Assembly (NCBI GenBank): GCA_027081565.1 | Contig: JALWKG010000076.1 | Coordinates: 1-23,501, forward strand | Source of the DNA: Helicobacteraceae bacterium | GTDB taxonomy: Bacteria > Campylobacterota > Campylobacteria > Campylobacterales > Sulfurimonadaceae | Direction of reading: 5' to 3' | Length of the DNA stretch: 23,501 nt | In this document: piece by piece, positions 15,886 through 23,413 of the stretch | How the letters are laid out: every line of letters begins with the position of its first letter | Numbering within the stretch: position 1 is the first letter of the stretch | Notes under the pieces: model-generated | What the model was told of the DNA's origin: nothing | Databases searched by the model: none | Seen by the model: the letters and a program-made list of their open reading frames with translations, nothing else | Position numbers and translations under genes: made by a program

Positions 15886-16987
15886 CTCTGTCGCTATCGG
15901 CATCAGGAACATCAACACCAAAAGTGGTCTCGGCAAGATCGTTCTTGAACAAGTCAACTACTTTTTGAGCCAGGGTATCACCATCGACATCTATACCAGC
16001 AAATATGATAAACTTATTGCAAAAACAGGGGTCAACATCATCAAGATACCCCGTATCCCCTTTGTAGGTGAATATTATCAGCGTCTCCTCTTCGCAAAGT
16101 CGGCAAGCAAAAAGATAGCACGTCAGTCATACGACCTCGTCGTCGGGCACGGTGATCTGGTAGAACAGGATGTGATGTTTCTGCATAACCTGGTCGAACG
16201 CGCCTACTACGAGACCCACAAAAAGAAGATGGATCCTCTTAATGCCATCGCCAGACTACGCCGCTACATCCTAAACACCCAAAACTTCAAACTGCTTATT
16301 GCGAATTCGCAGTTAATGAAAGATGAGCTCATCTCCACTTTCAATATACCGGCCGAAAAGATCAAGGTCATCTATCCAGGGTTTGATCCCTTACAGTTCA
16401 ACACACACAACCATGCCCAAATCAGGTCCGATGTTCGTCAATCGCTCAATATAGATGAACAGGTACTCCTCATCGGTTTTATCACCTCCGGAGATTTCAA
16501 AAAGCGTGCACTCGACCTGTTTATCGAAGCCCTGCATCACATGAAAAGTACACAAGCATACAAAGTGCTGTTGGTGGGCAAGGACAAAAACCTTCCCTAT
16601 TATCTCGATATGGCAAAAAAGTATGGACTCTTAGAAAAATTCATCATCCAAGAACCTATCGATCAGGTCGAGCGTTACTTTCATGCTGTCGACTTTACCG
16701 TCCATCCGGCCCATTTTGAAGAGTTTGGTATGGTCGTTCAAGAAGCGATGGCATGTGGTGTCCCAGTGATCACTTCAAAGTATGTCGGTGCCAGTGAGAT
16801 CATACTTGACAGTTCTACCGTCATGCCGACACTGCAAAGCGAAGCGCTGGCAAAGCAGATACAACGACTCGCCAACGACCCCACCCTCCGAGCAAAACTC
16901 ACGGAAACTGCTCTTGCATCTGTAAAAAAAACAACCTGGAAAAGCTACATCGAAAATTTCATCCTCTACTCTAAAGAGGTACTCTAG
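15872..16987 (+). CDS. GT4 glycosyltransferase, last gene of the + strand core run
   Basis: 371 residues, GT-B fold. The N-terminus has GIRNINTKSGLGK, followed by IANSQ and VIYPGFDP, which mark the domain boundary. The EX7E motif is intact (EEFGMVVQE), followed by AMACGVPVI. The ATG at 15872 is preceded by GGAG inside the end of the previous gene; a longer in-frame start 78 bases upstream would overlap that gene more and adds no family sequence. Its stop shares a CTAG palindrome with the stop of the convergent YrbL-like gene, so no terminator separates them. It may extend the outer core; the sugar is unknown. Confidence 0.85.
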   Translation: MNKINSVAIGIRNINTKSGLGKIVLEQVNYFLSQGITIDIYTSKYDKLIAKTGVNIIKIPRIPFVGEYYQRLLFAKSASKKIARQSYDLVVGHGDLVEQDVMFLHNLVERAYYETHKKKMDPLNAIARLRRYILNTQNFKLLIANSQLMKDELISTFNIPAEKIKVIYPGFDPLQFNTHNHAQIRSDVRQSLNIDEQVLLIGFITSGDFKKRALDLFIEALHHMKSTQAYKVLLVGKDKNLPYYLDMAKKYGLLEKFIIQEPIDQVERYFHAVDFTVHPAHFEEFGMVVQEAMACGVPVITSKYVGASEIILDSSTVMPTLQSEALAKQIQRLANDPTLRAKLTETALASVKKTTWKSYIENFILYSKEVL

Positions 16988-17571
16988 CCGTTATTAGCCA
17001 GTGATATGTCCAGGTTATGCAATATCTTCTGCCATTGGTGGCGTACCTTATAGCGGGCATAAAATGGCAATACACAGTAGAGTCTTGACTTTAATCCCAG
17101 ACGCCGTCCGCCCAGTCCGTCTATGATCTTGAGTGTATAATCCCCTTCTTGGGATCGCTGGCACATGATGTTGTCAAAACTGCTGTCAACAAAAACGATA
17201 TTATAGCGTTCTAGATAGTACTGCAGCCCTTCAAGCTTCTCTTTGACCTCTTTTATCGGCAGCAGTTTCTCTCTGATGACCTCATTCAGCGTCAATGAGG
17301 TCTTGCCGTCAAAATCCTGAACCCTCTCAAAGACAAGTCCCTTCTCACCGTCTATCTCCGTCCATCCATAACATGTGACGATATGATCGAGCGGAATACC
17401 TTTTTTTTTCAGGCACTCATAGTAGTTTGCTTCAAGAATGTTCTGTGAACGACCGCCTTCGTGTTTGTAGGTCACTTTGATGACTTTTCCCGCATCATCA
17501 GGATGGATGTAGCAAAAGCGCTCGTTGCCCTTGGCCAGCAGTAGATCATTGTTGAGACGTTTAACTGACAT
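16984..17571 (-). CDS. YrbL-like small protein-kinase-fold protein
   Basis: 195 residues resembling the PhoP-regulatory-network YrbL family: VKRLNNDLLLAKGNERFCYIHP opens the kinase fold with a glycine-rich loop. Lys32 (IKV), Glu48, the loop VDSSFDNIM (Asp129, Asn134) and IIDGLGG (Asp151) match ATP-binding and catalytic positions of the kinase/WaaP superfamily. The canonical catalytic His before Asp129 is replaced by Val. The substrate of YrbL is not established; in an LPS locus a core-sugar kinase role is plausible. The ATG overlaps the end of the upstream P-loop gene by 11 bases, so the two are made together. Its stop overlaps the convergent GT4 stop by 4 bases. Confidence 0.75.
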   Translation of the reverse strand: MSVKRLNNDLLLAKGNERFCYIHPDDAGKVIKVTYKHEGGRSQNILEANYYECLKKKGIPLDHIVTCYGWTEIDGEKGLVFERVQDFDGKTSLTLNEVIREKLLPIKEVKEKLEGLQYYLERYNIVFVDSSFDNIMCQRSQEGDYTLKIIDGLGGRRLGLKSRLYCVLPFYARYKVRHQWQKILHNLDISLANNG

Positions 17572-18883
17572 TGGCTTTGATCCCTACGGCTTTGGCGGCC
17601 TGTATGAGGTGTTCAGCACACACCTCGATGGGCTGATCGGTATTGACGTAACTGTAAAGCAGTGAAGGCTTCTGCAGATACATCGTGAAGACGTCACGAC
17701 GGTAACAGTCGATCGCTTCGGCATTGAGTTCATCTTTACGCGCAAGGATCACCTCGGTCGGGGCATCCAGATGGATGAACCAGAAAGTCCTTGGACTCAT
17801 CTTCAGCAGCGCTTTCCACTCCTCTCGCAAGTGGGCCTTACGCTCGAGAAAGCGTGTGTCCTGAATAATAAGGTCCTGAAAGAAACGGTCCGAGAAGAAA
17901 AAACGTTTTCCCAGCACTGCAACAAGAAGCAAGAATGGATAACGCAGTGATGCAATACGGACCATCCAATCACCGTAGAGGTCGTCATACTGGTTCTTTT
18001 CCACCTTTTTGGCTTCGCCCCGACGAAGAAAGAGTGCAAGGGTCTGATAGAGCAGTCCGTGACGGAAGAGGTTTTTGAAACGGTAATATTTGATCTTCGA
18101 ACGCGATCTCTTTTTGAGTGTCTCGATGATGCTTGTCTTGCCTACCCCGTCCGGTCCGACAACCGGAATGATCTTCACCTTCTTCAGCCACTGAGCATAG
18201 ATGCGATGCATGGAGATACGCAGACGCAGTTTTTGGACTTCGGCCCTCTTCTCTGCGTCTTTTGGTGTAAAAAGCACACCCATCTTGACCAGGGCGGCAT
18301 TGGCTTTTGAAGCGATCTCATCACGCTTATGCGGTGCATCAAGCAGTATTGCAAACCAGCCACTGTACTCTTGTGAAATAGCGGCCATCTTCTCTTTATA
18401 ATACTCCAGACGGGTCTGTATCAATGGTACTGAAAGATCTTTCTTTTTGCTCTTGAGGTGTGATAGGTAGTATAGTCCTTCAAGCTCCGGCATAAGGAGA
18501 TCGCCTTTCACTTCGTCATGAACCACATAAGCTCTGATATCTTCCCACAGTATATAGCCCAGTGTCTGTGACTCCCGGCGAACATCAAGATGACTCCATA
18601 TCTCAAGCAGAATCGGCCGGGTATCACTGCCGCTGTAAAGGTATATCATTAACTTACCGTATTTGCTGCGGTTTACTACAAAATCGATCTTGCTGACACT
18701 CGCTAGATCAAACAAAATCTGCAGTATGGTATCCGTCTGACCGGGCGCCGTTATGAAATCATAATCACCCTCAAAAGCGACCTCTTCTGTCAACGGTTTG
18801 TACCGAAGATGTGCCATGACAATCTTCTTTTCCTGCAGTGCCTGAAGAAGCTGCTCTAAAAATACAATAGTGGGGTGTGACAT
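17561..18883 (-). CDS. Fusion of a nucleotidyltransferase-like domain and a thymidylate-kinase-like P-loop domain
   Basis: 440 residues. The N-terminal half has FEGDYDFIT (Asp40, Asp42) and LLEIW (Glu94), the acidic pattern of a nucleotidyltransferase-like fold, followed by a helical section. From about 235 a P-loop kinase domain begins: GPDGVGKT (243-250), the Asp-Arg pair SDRF (332-333) as in thymidylate kinases, and the HLDAPTEVILARKDE strand and helix (371-385). No close named family is recognised. Similar two-part proteins are reported as hypothetical in surface-glycan loci. The ATG has AAAGG 7 bases upstream. It overlaps the YrbL-like gene. A role in making or phosphorylating a small envelope precursor is only a guess; a housekeeping dTMP kinase is unlikely because of the N-terminal half. 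Confidence 0.65.
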   Translation of the reverse strand: MSHPTIVFLEQLLQALQEKKIVMAHLRYKPLTEEVAFEGDYDFITAPGQTDTILQILFDLASVSKIDFVVNRSKYGKLMIYLYSGSDTRPILLEIWSHLDVRRESQTLGYILWEDIRAYVVHDEVKGDLLMPELEGLYYLSHLKSKKKDLSVPLIQTRLEYYKEKMAAISQEYSGWFAILLDAPHKRDEIASKANAALVKMGVLFTPKDAEKRAEVQKLRLRISMHRIYAQWLKKVKIIPVVGPDGVGKTSIIETLKKRSRSKIKYYRFKNLFRHGLLYQTLALFLRRGEAKKVEKNQYDDLYGDWMVRIASLRYPFLLLVAVLGKRFFFSDRFFQDLIIQDTRFLERKAHLREEWKALLKMSPRTFWFIHLDAPTEVILARKDELNAEAIDCYRRDVFTMYLQKPSLLYSYVNTDQPIEVCAEHLIQAAKAVGIKANVS

Positions 18884-18912
18884 CTCAATACCTTTGGACC
18901 ATCACTGAGATG
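18881..18912 (-). promoter_or_regulatory. Small hairpin over the start codon of the P-loop fusion gene
   Basis: A 7-base inverted repeat (18881-18887 with 18906-18912) holds the ATG in its stem and the AAAGG ribosome site in its 18-base loop. The rest of the 100-base gap to the GDPD-like gene holds only a weak TATAAA-like -10 on the - strand. Confidence 0.35.
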
Positions 18913-18983
18913 ACCACTTTACTTTATACTTACTTTAGGGCATCCATTTTAACCAAAATGTGATTACAGCCCACCTAACACTC

Positions 18984-19829
18984 TCATTGGCAGGCATTCA
19001 TCCCAAAACGATCGATACTTTTGTCCCGACCAACAAGCATAACCCTGACCTCATCTTGTTTCAGCAGTCCTGACAGCAGTTTGGGATCATCGGGAACATG
19101 GAACAAAAATACCGGAACACCTTTTAACTGTTTACTTGTCTTGTGACCATAGATCGGGTTGTGCTCTTTGCCGTAGGGCATTGCCAACGCCGTAATGTCA
19201 GTGAAGTAGTAAGCCATCTTAAAGGCCGTGATGACAATCGATGAGAAGATATTGCTTTCAGGAAGCGGATGAATACCTAGTAGGGTCTTGAATCCGGCAT
19301 GGGTGTAGTTTTGCAAGGCCAGAGGGTTGGAAGCTTCGATGTAGACACGCTCTCGCAGTCCACCTTCTTCGGTGACCTCTTTGAGACGGGCAATTGCTTT
19401 GGCCATATCGGCATCGTCCATATGTTCCAGGTTCTTGTAGTCATACCAGAAGTAATGGCTCGCGCCTATCGCCGTCATGAGATGCTCCAGAGAGAGGATT
19501 TCACCATCTTTTTTAGGATAGATGTAGTTGCCTTCGGCATCTTTTTTGGGATGGCCATGAGAGATGAAATAATCCTGCCTCTTAATATCATAGGCAAAAT
19601 CGAACTCTGCTCCGGGTGCACCTGCTTCAAAAGCACGTTTAAGTGCGGTGATGGAGTTCTGTTCCGCATGTGAACGGTAGAGTCCCCGCGAAGTCCAGAT
19701 CTTGCGGCAGTCATCATAGACCCCTGTATGTTCCTCTTTTTGCAGCTGCTTGTCCACATAGAGCGCCGCCAGGTTCCAGACAAGGACCAATATGGCCACA
19801 ACAGCTACAGCCCATTTCACTTTACTCAT
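18984..19829 (-). CDS. Membrane-anchored GDPD-like (glycerophosphodiesterase fold) protein with altered active site
   Basis: 281 residues. An N-terminal helix (about 5-24) anchors it, with the rest in the periplasm. The pattern SRG (47-49), EQNS (56-59), a spaced Ala/Gly helix, EFDFAYD (Glu75, Asp77) and ISHGHP (His91) matches the order of the GDPD signature HRG-PENT-ExD-HD. However, the first His is Ser47 and the metal-binding Glu aligns with Gln57. GDPDs cut glycerophosphodiesters; this one may be weak, use another mechanism, or only bind. It starts 20 bases after the LtaS-like stop with AAGGA upstream, so the pair is one operon and may act on glycerol-phosphate groups. Family assignment is moderate. 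Confidence 0.65.
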   Translation of the reverse strand: MSKVKWAVAVVAILVLVWNLAALYVDKQLQKEEHTGVYDDCRKIWTSRGLYRSHAEQNSITALKRAFEAGAPGAEFDFAYDIKRQDYFISHGHPKKDAEGNYIYPKKDGEILSLEHLMTAIGASHYFWYDYKNLEHMDDADMAKAIARLKEVTEEGGLRERVYIEASNPLALQNYTHAGFKTLLGIHPLPESNIFSSIVITAFKMAYYFTDITALAMPYGKEHNPIYGHKTSKQLKGVPVFLFHVPDDPKLLSGLLKQDEVRVMLVGRDKSIDRFGMNACQ

Positions 19830-19849
19830 TTTTATTTTGTCCTTCTCGA

Positions 19850-21781
19850 CTATTTATAGAGATGGTTCTGATACATATCATTGAGGACATGTACAAAGGC
19901 TGCCGCGTCACGTTCAAGACTCTTGTTATGATCACTGCTGTGAAGGTGCTTATTCTCATAAACAAAGGTCAAGCCCCCTTTGTCCGGACGTATGACCGTA
20001 ACTTTATTACCATTACGCAGCGCATACATGTCATGAAACTGCATCAGTACCATCTGTTTCTCAGGGTCCTCAAAGAACGATTTACCCAGTATAGGGTATG
20101 AAAGATCAAGCCCTATGGTGTCGAGTGCCGTAGCCAGAACATCTGGCTGGGTCGATAGCTTGCTGATGTGCTGCGGCTTGACACCCCCGCCGAGGATCAT
20201 GCCCATGATGTGATACATATGGACAGGGACCAGGTCATCGCCGTAAGTACGAACATTGTGATCGGAGATGACCATGAAGACCGTCTCTTCGAAATAGCCC
20301 TCTTTTTTGGCATCGTCGATCAGTTTTCCGATGGCATAATCGGCAAACTTGATAGCATTTTTGACTCCATTGAGAGGTTCTCCTTCAATCGGTTCGATGC
20401 GCCCGGCAGGATACTCGAAAGGCATGTGGTTCGTACTGCTGAACAGTACAGAGACAAAAGGCTGCTGCTCTTTATGATACTTCACAAACTCTGCATTGGC
20501 ACGAATGACAAGGTCTTCGTCACTGACACCCCATACCCCGACAAAAGCCGGATCTTTGTAGTCAGGCTGTTCGATGATCTTCTCAAAACCATTACCCAAG
20601 AACCAGCTGCGCATGTTGTCGAAGTTACTCATACCCCCGTAGATAAAGCTGCTGTGATAGCCTTTGGGCTTCAACAGTGAGGCCACGGTGAAGAAGTCAC
20701 TTTGAGACTTGTTACGCTTGACGACCCCCTTGCCCGGTATCGGCAGAAAACCGGCCACACTGCCAGCGATACCACGAATGCTTCGAGTACCGTTTGAGTA
20801 AAGGTTATCAAAGAAGATAGACTCTTTGCTAAGGCGGTCGATGTTCGGAGTGATCGACTCTTTATTACCCAGAGCACCGACGAACTGTGCTCCAAGACTC
20901 TCCTGCAGGAAGATCACCAGGTTTTTCGGCTTATCCGTTTTAAAATGGCTCTTCACTTCACGATAGAAAGGACGTTTGCGGTCACCTACCGGGATACGCA
21001 GCTGTCTCGAGACACGGGTATACGCTTCATCCAGATCCATCTTCCCATATTTGTCCGCATCCCCTCCATGGACTTTTTGTGAATAGTAGGCATACCCGAT
21101 GGCAAAAAGCGAGTTCTTGGCAATCTCGTTGACCAGGTGTGAACTGGTGTAGACCGCTGTCGATATGTTGGCAGCCCTATGGCCAAATGAAGAACGTATA
21201 CCGATGAAGAGCAGCGCACTCACAGGCACTACCCAAAGCAGTCTGAACCACCATGCTGCCTCAAAACTCTGGCTAAAAAGCTTCCGTGTCTTTTTCCAGT
21301 AGAAATACCCCACCACACCCAGCATTATCGTTGAGAGAAGCAGTTGGGGTTTGTAGGATTCCCAGATGTTACCGAGCACTTCTGTCGGATAGTCCAGATA
21401 GTTGATGAAGATGTCGTTTGGACGCACATCGAACTCTGCCAAAAAAGGGAAGGTCGCATTCTCTATGTAGACCACCAGCAGCAAAAAAACAAGAAAATAG
21501 AGACGCAGGAATTTCTGTACGAACCCCGCCATAAGACGCGGCAGGGTAAACAGTAAAAGCACTGGAATGACCAGTATGATCGAGGCGACGATGGTATCCA
21601 TCTGCAGCCCCAGAACAAAACTGTACCAGTGGTTGACATGGGCTTCGACGATACGGTCATAATAGAGTACAAAAAGTCCCAAACGTCCTAAAAAAAAGAT
21701 GGTGATAAAAAGAAGGTAAAAGCTAAAGAGTTCGCGCAGTGTCTGCTTCACAGCGCGCATATTTCCAAGTGCTTGGTTCAT
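19850..21781 (-). CDS. LtaS/OpgB-like phosphoglycerol transferase (sulfatase superfamily)
   Basis: 643 residues from the ATG at 21781 (GGA 7 bases upstream). Five membrane helices fill about residues 18-195, then the catalytic domain faces the periplasm. Visible metal and catalytic residues are Glu294 (FLQESLG), the likely nucleophile Thr332 in NGTRS, His452 (TNHMPF), and Asp507-His508 (ISDHN). These enzymes move phosphoglycerol from phosphatidylglycerol to a glycan or lipid acceptor. In Gram-negatives targets include periplasmic glucans and LPS. A start 105 bases further upstream is possible, but those codons come from the palindromic element and are not family-like. It is followed by the GDPD-like gene. 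The acceptor here is unknown. Confidence 0.85.
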   Translation of the reverse strand: MNQALGNMRAVKQTLRELFSFYLLFITIFFLGRLGLFVLYYDRIVEAHVNHWYSFVLGLQMDTIVASIILVIPVLLLFTLPRLMAGFVQKFLRLYFLVFLLLVVYIENATFPFLAEFDVRPNDIFINYLDYPTEVLGNIWESYKPQLLLSTIMLGVVGYFYWKKTRKLFSQSFEAAWWFRLLWVVPVSALLFIGIRSSFGHRAANISTAVYTSSHLVNEIAKNSLFAIGYAYYSQKVHGGDADKYGKMDLDEAYTRVSRQLRIPVGDRKRPFYREVKSHFKTDKPKNLVIFLQESLGAQFVGALGNKESITPNIDRLSKESIFFDNLYSNGTRSIRGIAGSVAGFLPIPGKGVVKRNKSQSDFFTVASLLKPKGYHSSFIYGGMSNFDNMRSWFLGNGFEKIIEQPDYKDPAFVGVWGVSDEDLVIRANAEFVKYHKEQQPFVSVLFSSTNHMPFEYPAGRIEPIEGEPLNGVKNAIKFADYAIGKLIDDAKKEGYFEETVFMVISDHNVRTYGDDLVPVHMYHIMGMILGGGVKPQHISKLSTQPDVLATALDTIGLDLSYPILGKSFFEDPEKQMVLMQFHDMYALRNGNKVTVIRPDKGGLTFVYENKHLHSSDHNKSLERDAAAFVHVLNDMYQNHLYK

Positions 21782-21802
21782 TGATACATCCGGTAATTGA
21801 AT

Positions 21803-22071
21803 ATGGGCATCTCTAAAAACCCTAGCTATCCTCAGAGGGAAGAAAAGAGATGAAATCCTGCAAAAGCTTTTTTGAGCCATAGCCAAAGCTATGAGGATGA
21901 AAAGTTTTGTGCGAGATTACTCTTTTTGTCTCTCCCTTCGGGCACTAGAGAGGAGTTCACATTCGGCGTTGCCCTTTCTCGCCTTAGCTATGGCTAGGTC
22001 TTCAAAAGGTCGCCTTGATTGTGAACTCCTCTCTAGCGCTGAGAATGGCTAGGGTTTTTAGAGGTGCCCAT
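21803..22071. repeat. 269-bp nested palindromic element (MITE-like or structured leader)
   Basis: The outer arms 21803-21835 and 22039-22071 are inverted copies, 30 of 33 bases matching. Inside lie two further hairpins. Arm 1 (about 21836-21939) is long and imperfect with loop CAAA at 21884-21887. Arm 2 (about 21941-22040) has a perfect 16-base stem (21945-21960 with 22021-22036) and inner GGCG/CGCC pairing. Almost every base can pair, giving a three-way junction. No gene lies in it. It fills most of the 372-base gap between the LtaS-like gene and the next + strand gene. No clear target duplication was seen beyond a possible AT. Confidence 0.75.
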
Positions 22072-22076
22072 CTGTG

Positions 22077-22082
22077 ATTATA
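22077..22082 (-). promoter_or_regulatory. - strand -10 box TATAAT pointing into the palindromic element
   Basis: An exact TATAAT on the - strand lies 6 bases outside the right arm. If used, transcription would run through the whole element before the LtaS-like start at 21781, giving a leader of roughly 290 bases. Confidence 0.45.
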
Positions 22083-22108
22083 GCTAAAAGCGGCAAACAG
22101 TCTAAACC

Positions 22109-22147
22109 TTGTAATTATCGTAAACTCAAGTATAAATTGACTATAAT
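22109..22147 (+). promoter_or_regulatory. + strand promoter(s) before the glycosidase-fold gene
   Basis: TTGTAA (22109-22114) and TATAAA (22131-22136), 16 bases apart, form a fair sigma-70 site. A second, exact TATAAT lies at 22142-22147, only 6 bases before the ATG at 22154. Confidence 0.45.
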
Positions 22148-22153
22148 CTCAGG

Positions 22154-23413
22154 ATGAAAGCACCTTTTTCCTGGGATTATCATTCTGATCAGCCTTATCA
22201 ACTTAAAGATCGTTCTTTTAAAAAAAAGATGCGTAACAAAGAGCTCTTTTCCATCATGCTCACTGTAGGCAGTGCGCTCTTTGTTCTCCCCTTCGCCTTC
22301 GTCGCAGGTCTCGTACTTCCCAAACGCCACATTGCGACAGATCACTTTTTCGGCATGAGTATTAACCTCGACAAAGCACCCGAAGCAACCACAGCACTTG
22401 TCGACGAGCTGGAACTCGACACCCTCTTGATCCGCTTTCCTCTGTGGGAGATGGACAGACTGCCCCAATACCTTGAGTTTATTCAGACTTATGCGGACAA
22501 GCGGATCATCCTCAATGTCATGCAGGATCGTGAACATGTGACAGATCTGACACTGCTGAAAAAAGATCTGACAGCACTTTTCAGTACTACATCAGCTTAT
22601 GTAGTGGACTATCAGGTCGGTACGACGATCAACCGTGCCAAATGGGGGGTTTTCAGTGTACATGAGTACCTTCGTTTCTATGAGGTGGCCTATACACTGA
22701 AAAAAGAGCAATTCCCCACTGTAAAACTTTTGGGCCCTTCCGTCATCGATTTTGAGTACCATTTTACAGCCCATGCCCTTTTCAACTTTTTCAAGATACG
22801 TTATGACGCAGTCACTGCCTTGCTCTATGTTGACCGAAGAGGTGCCCCGGAGAACAGACAGATGGGTTTTGATCTGCTCAAAAAGATTGACCTGCTGGAT
22901 GCTCTGGCCGCATTGAGTCCCAAGAGTGCACGTCACTGCTACATCACTGAGACCAACTGGCCCATCTCCAACACCGCGCCTTACGCTCCAACCAGTGAGC
23001 ATGAGTGTGTCTCTGAAGAGGAATATGCCACCTTTATGGTACGCTATTATCTTTTGGCCTTTGCTTCACAGAAAGTCGATGCTGTCTATTGGCACCAGCT
23101 GGTCGCACCGGGACTCGGTCTTGTCGACAATAGAGAGGGGATTAGAAGACGTTCTGCCTTTGCTGCCTTCAAGACAATGCTTAAACATCTGAAAAATATG
23201 CAATTTCAGAGCTTTGACACCAAAGATGGTATTTTCACCCTCAGTGCCAGTAATTCTTTTCAGACAACTACCGTAAAGTGGGCACTGCAGCCCCAGACTC
23301 TACACTACGAGACACCACAACAATACTTTAATCGCGACGGTACGATGCAAGAAGCAGACAAGATAACGATCGGAGTATCTCCTATCTATTTTATAACAAA
23401 GAGCACATCATGA
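22154..23413 (+). CDS. Membrane-anchored glycoside-hydrolase-fold protein, unassigned family
   Basis: Up to 419 residues. One membrane helix (about 33-54) is followed by a (beta/alpha)8-like domain with strands such as TLLIRFPLWEM, RIILNVMQD and VKLLGPS. ITETNWP (Glu266) looks like the strand-7 catalytic Glu of clan GH-A, and VYWHQL like strand 8. The strand-4 acid/base Glu is not seen: the segment reads YQVGTTINRAKWG. Activity is therefore uncertain. The start may be the ATG at 22229, which puts the helix at the very N-terminus and lies well clear of the -10 boxes; neither start has a strong ribosome site. Its stop overlaps waaF as ATGA, linking it to LPS core synthesis. Confidence 0.6.
   Translation: MKAPFSWDYHSDQPYQLKDRSFKKKMRNKELFSIMLTVGSALFVLPFAFVAGLVLPKRHIATDHFFGMSINLDKAPEATTALVDELELDTLLIRFPLWEMDRLPQYLEFIQTYADKRIILNVMQDREHVTDLTLLKKDLTALFSTTSAYVVDYQVGTTINRAKWGVFSVHEYLRFYEVAYTLKKEQFPTVKLLGPSVIDFEYHFTAHALFNFFKIRYDAVTALLYVDRRGAPENRQMGFDLLKKIDLLDALAALSPKSARHCYITETNWPISNTAPYAPTSEHECVSEEEYATFMVRYYLLAFASQKVDAVYWHQLVAPGLGLVDNREGIRRRSAFAAFKTMLKHLKNMQFQSFDTKDGIFTLSASNSFQTTTVKWALQPQTLHYETPQQYFNRDGTMQEADKITIGVSPIYFITKSTS

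Noticed and set aside
20168..20680. 170-codon + strand frame opposite the LtaS-like gene
   Set aside because: It is antisense to a well-supported conserved domain and has no recognisable protein features. The same applies to other long antisense frames opposite msbA, the P-loop fusion and the GT genes.
21782..21886. 35-codon N-terminal extension of the LtaS-like protein
   Set aside because: The codons come from the palindromic element, do not look like family sequence, and the ATG at 21781 has a better ribosome site.
21941..22040. Integron attC site
   Set aside because: The hairpin lacks the GTTRRRY core and the two-box layout, and no integrase is nearby.
21803..22071. CRISPR array
   Set aside because: The repeats are inverted and occur as pairs, not as regularly spaced direct repeats, and no cas gene is present.
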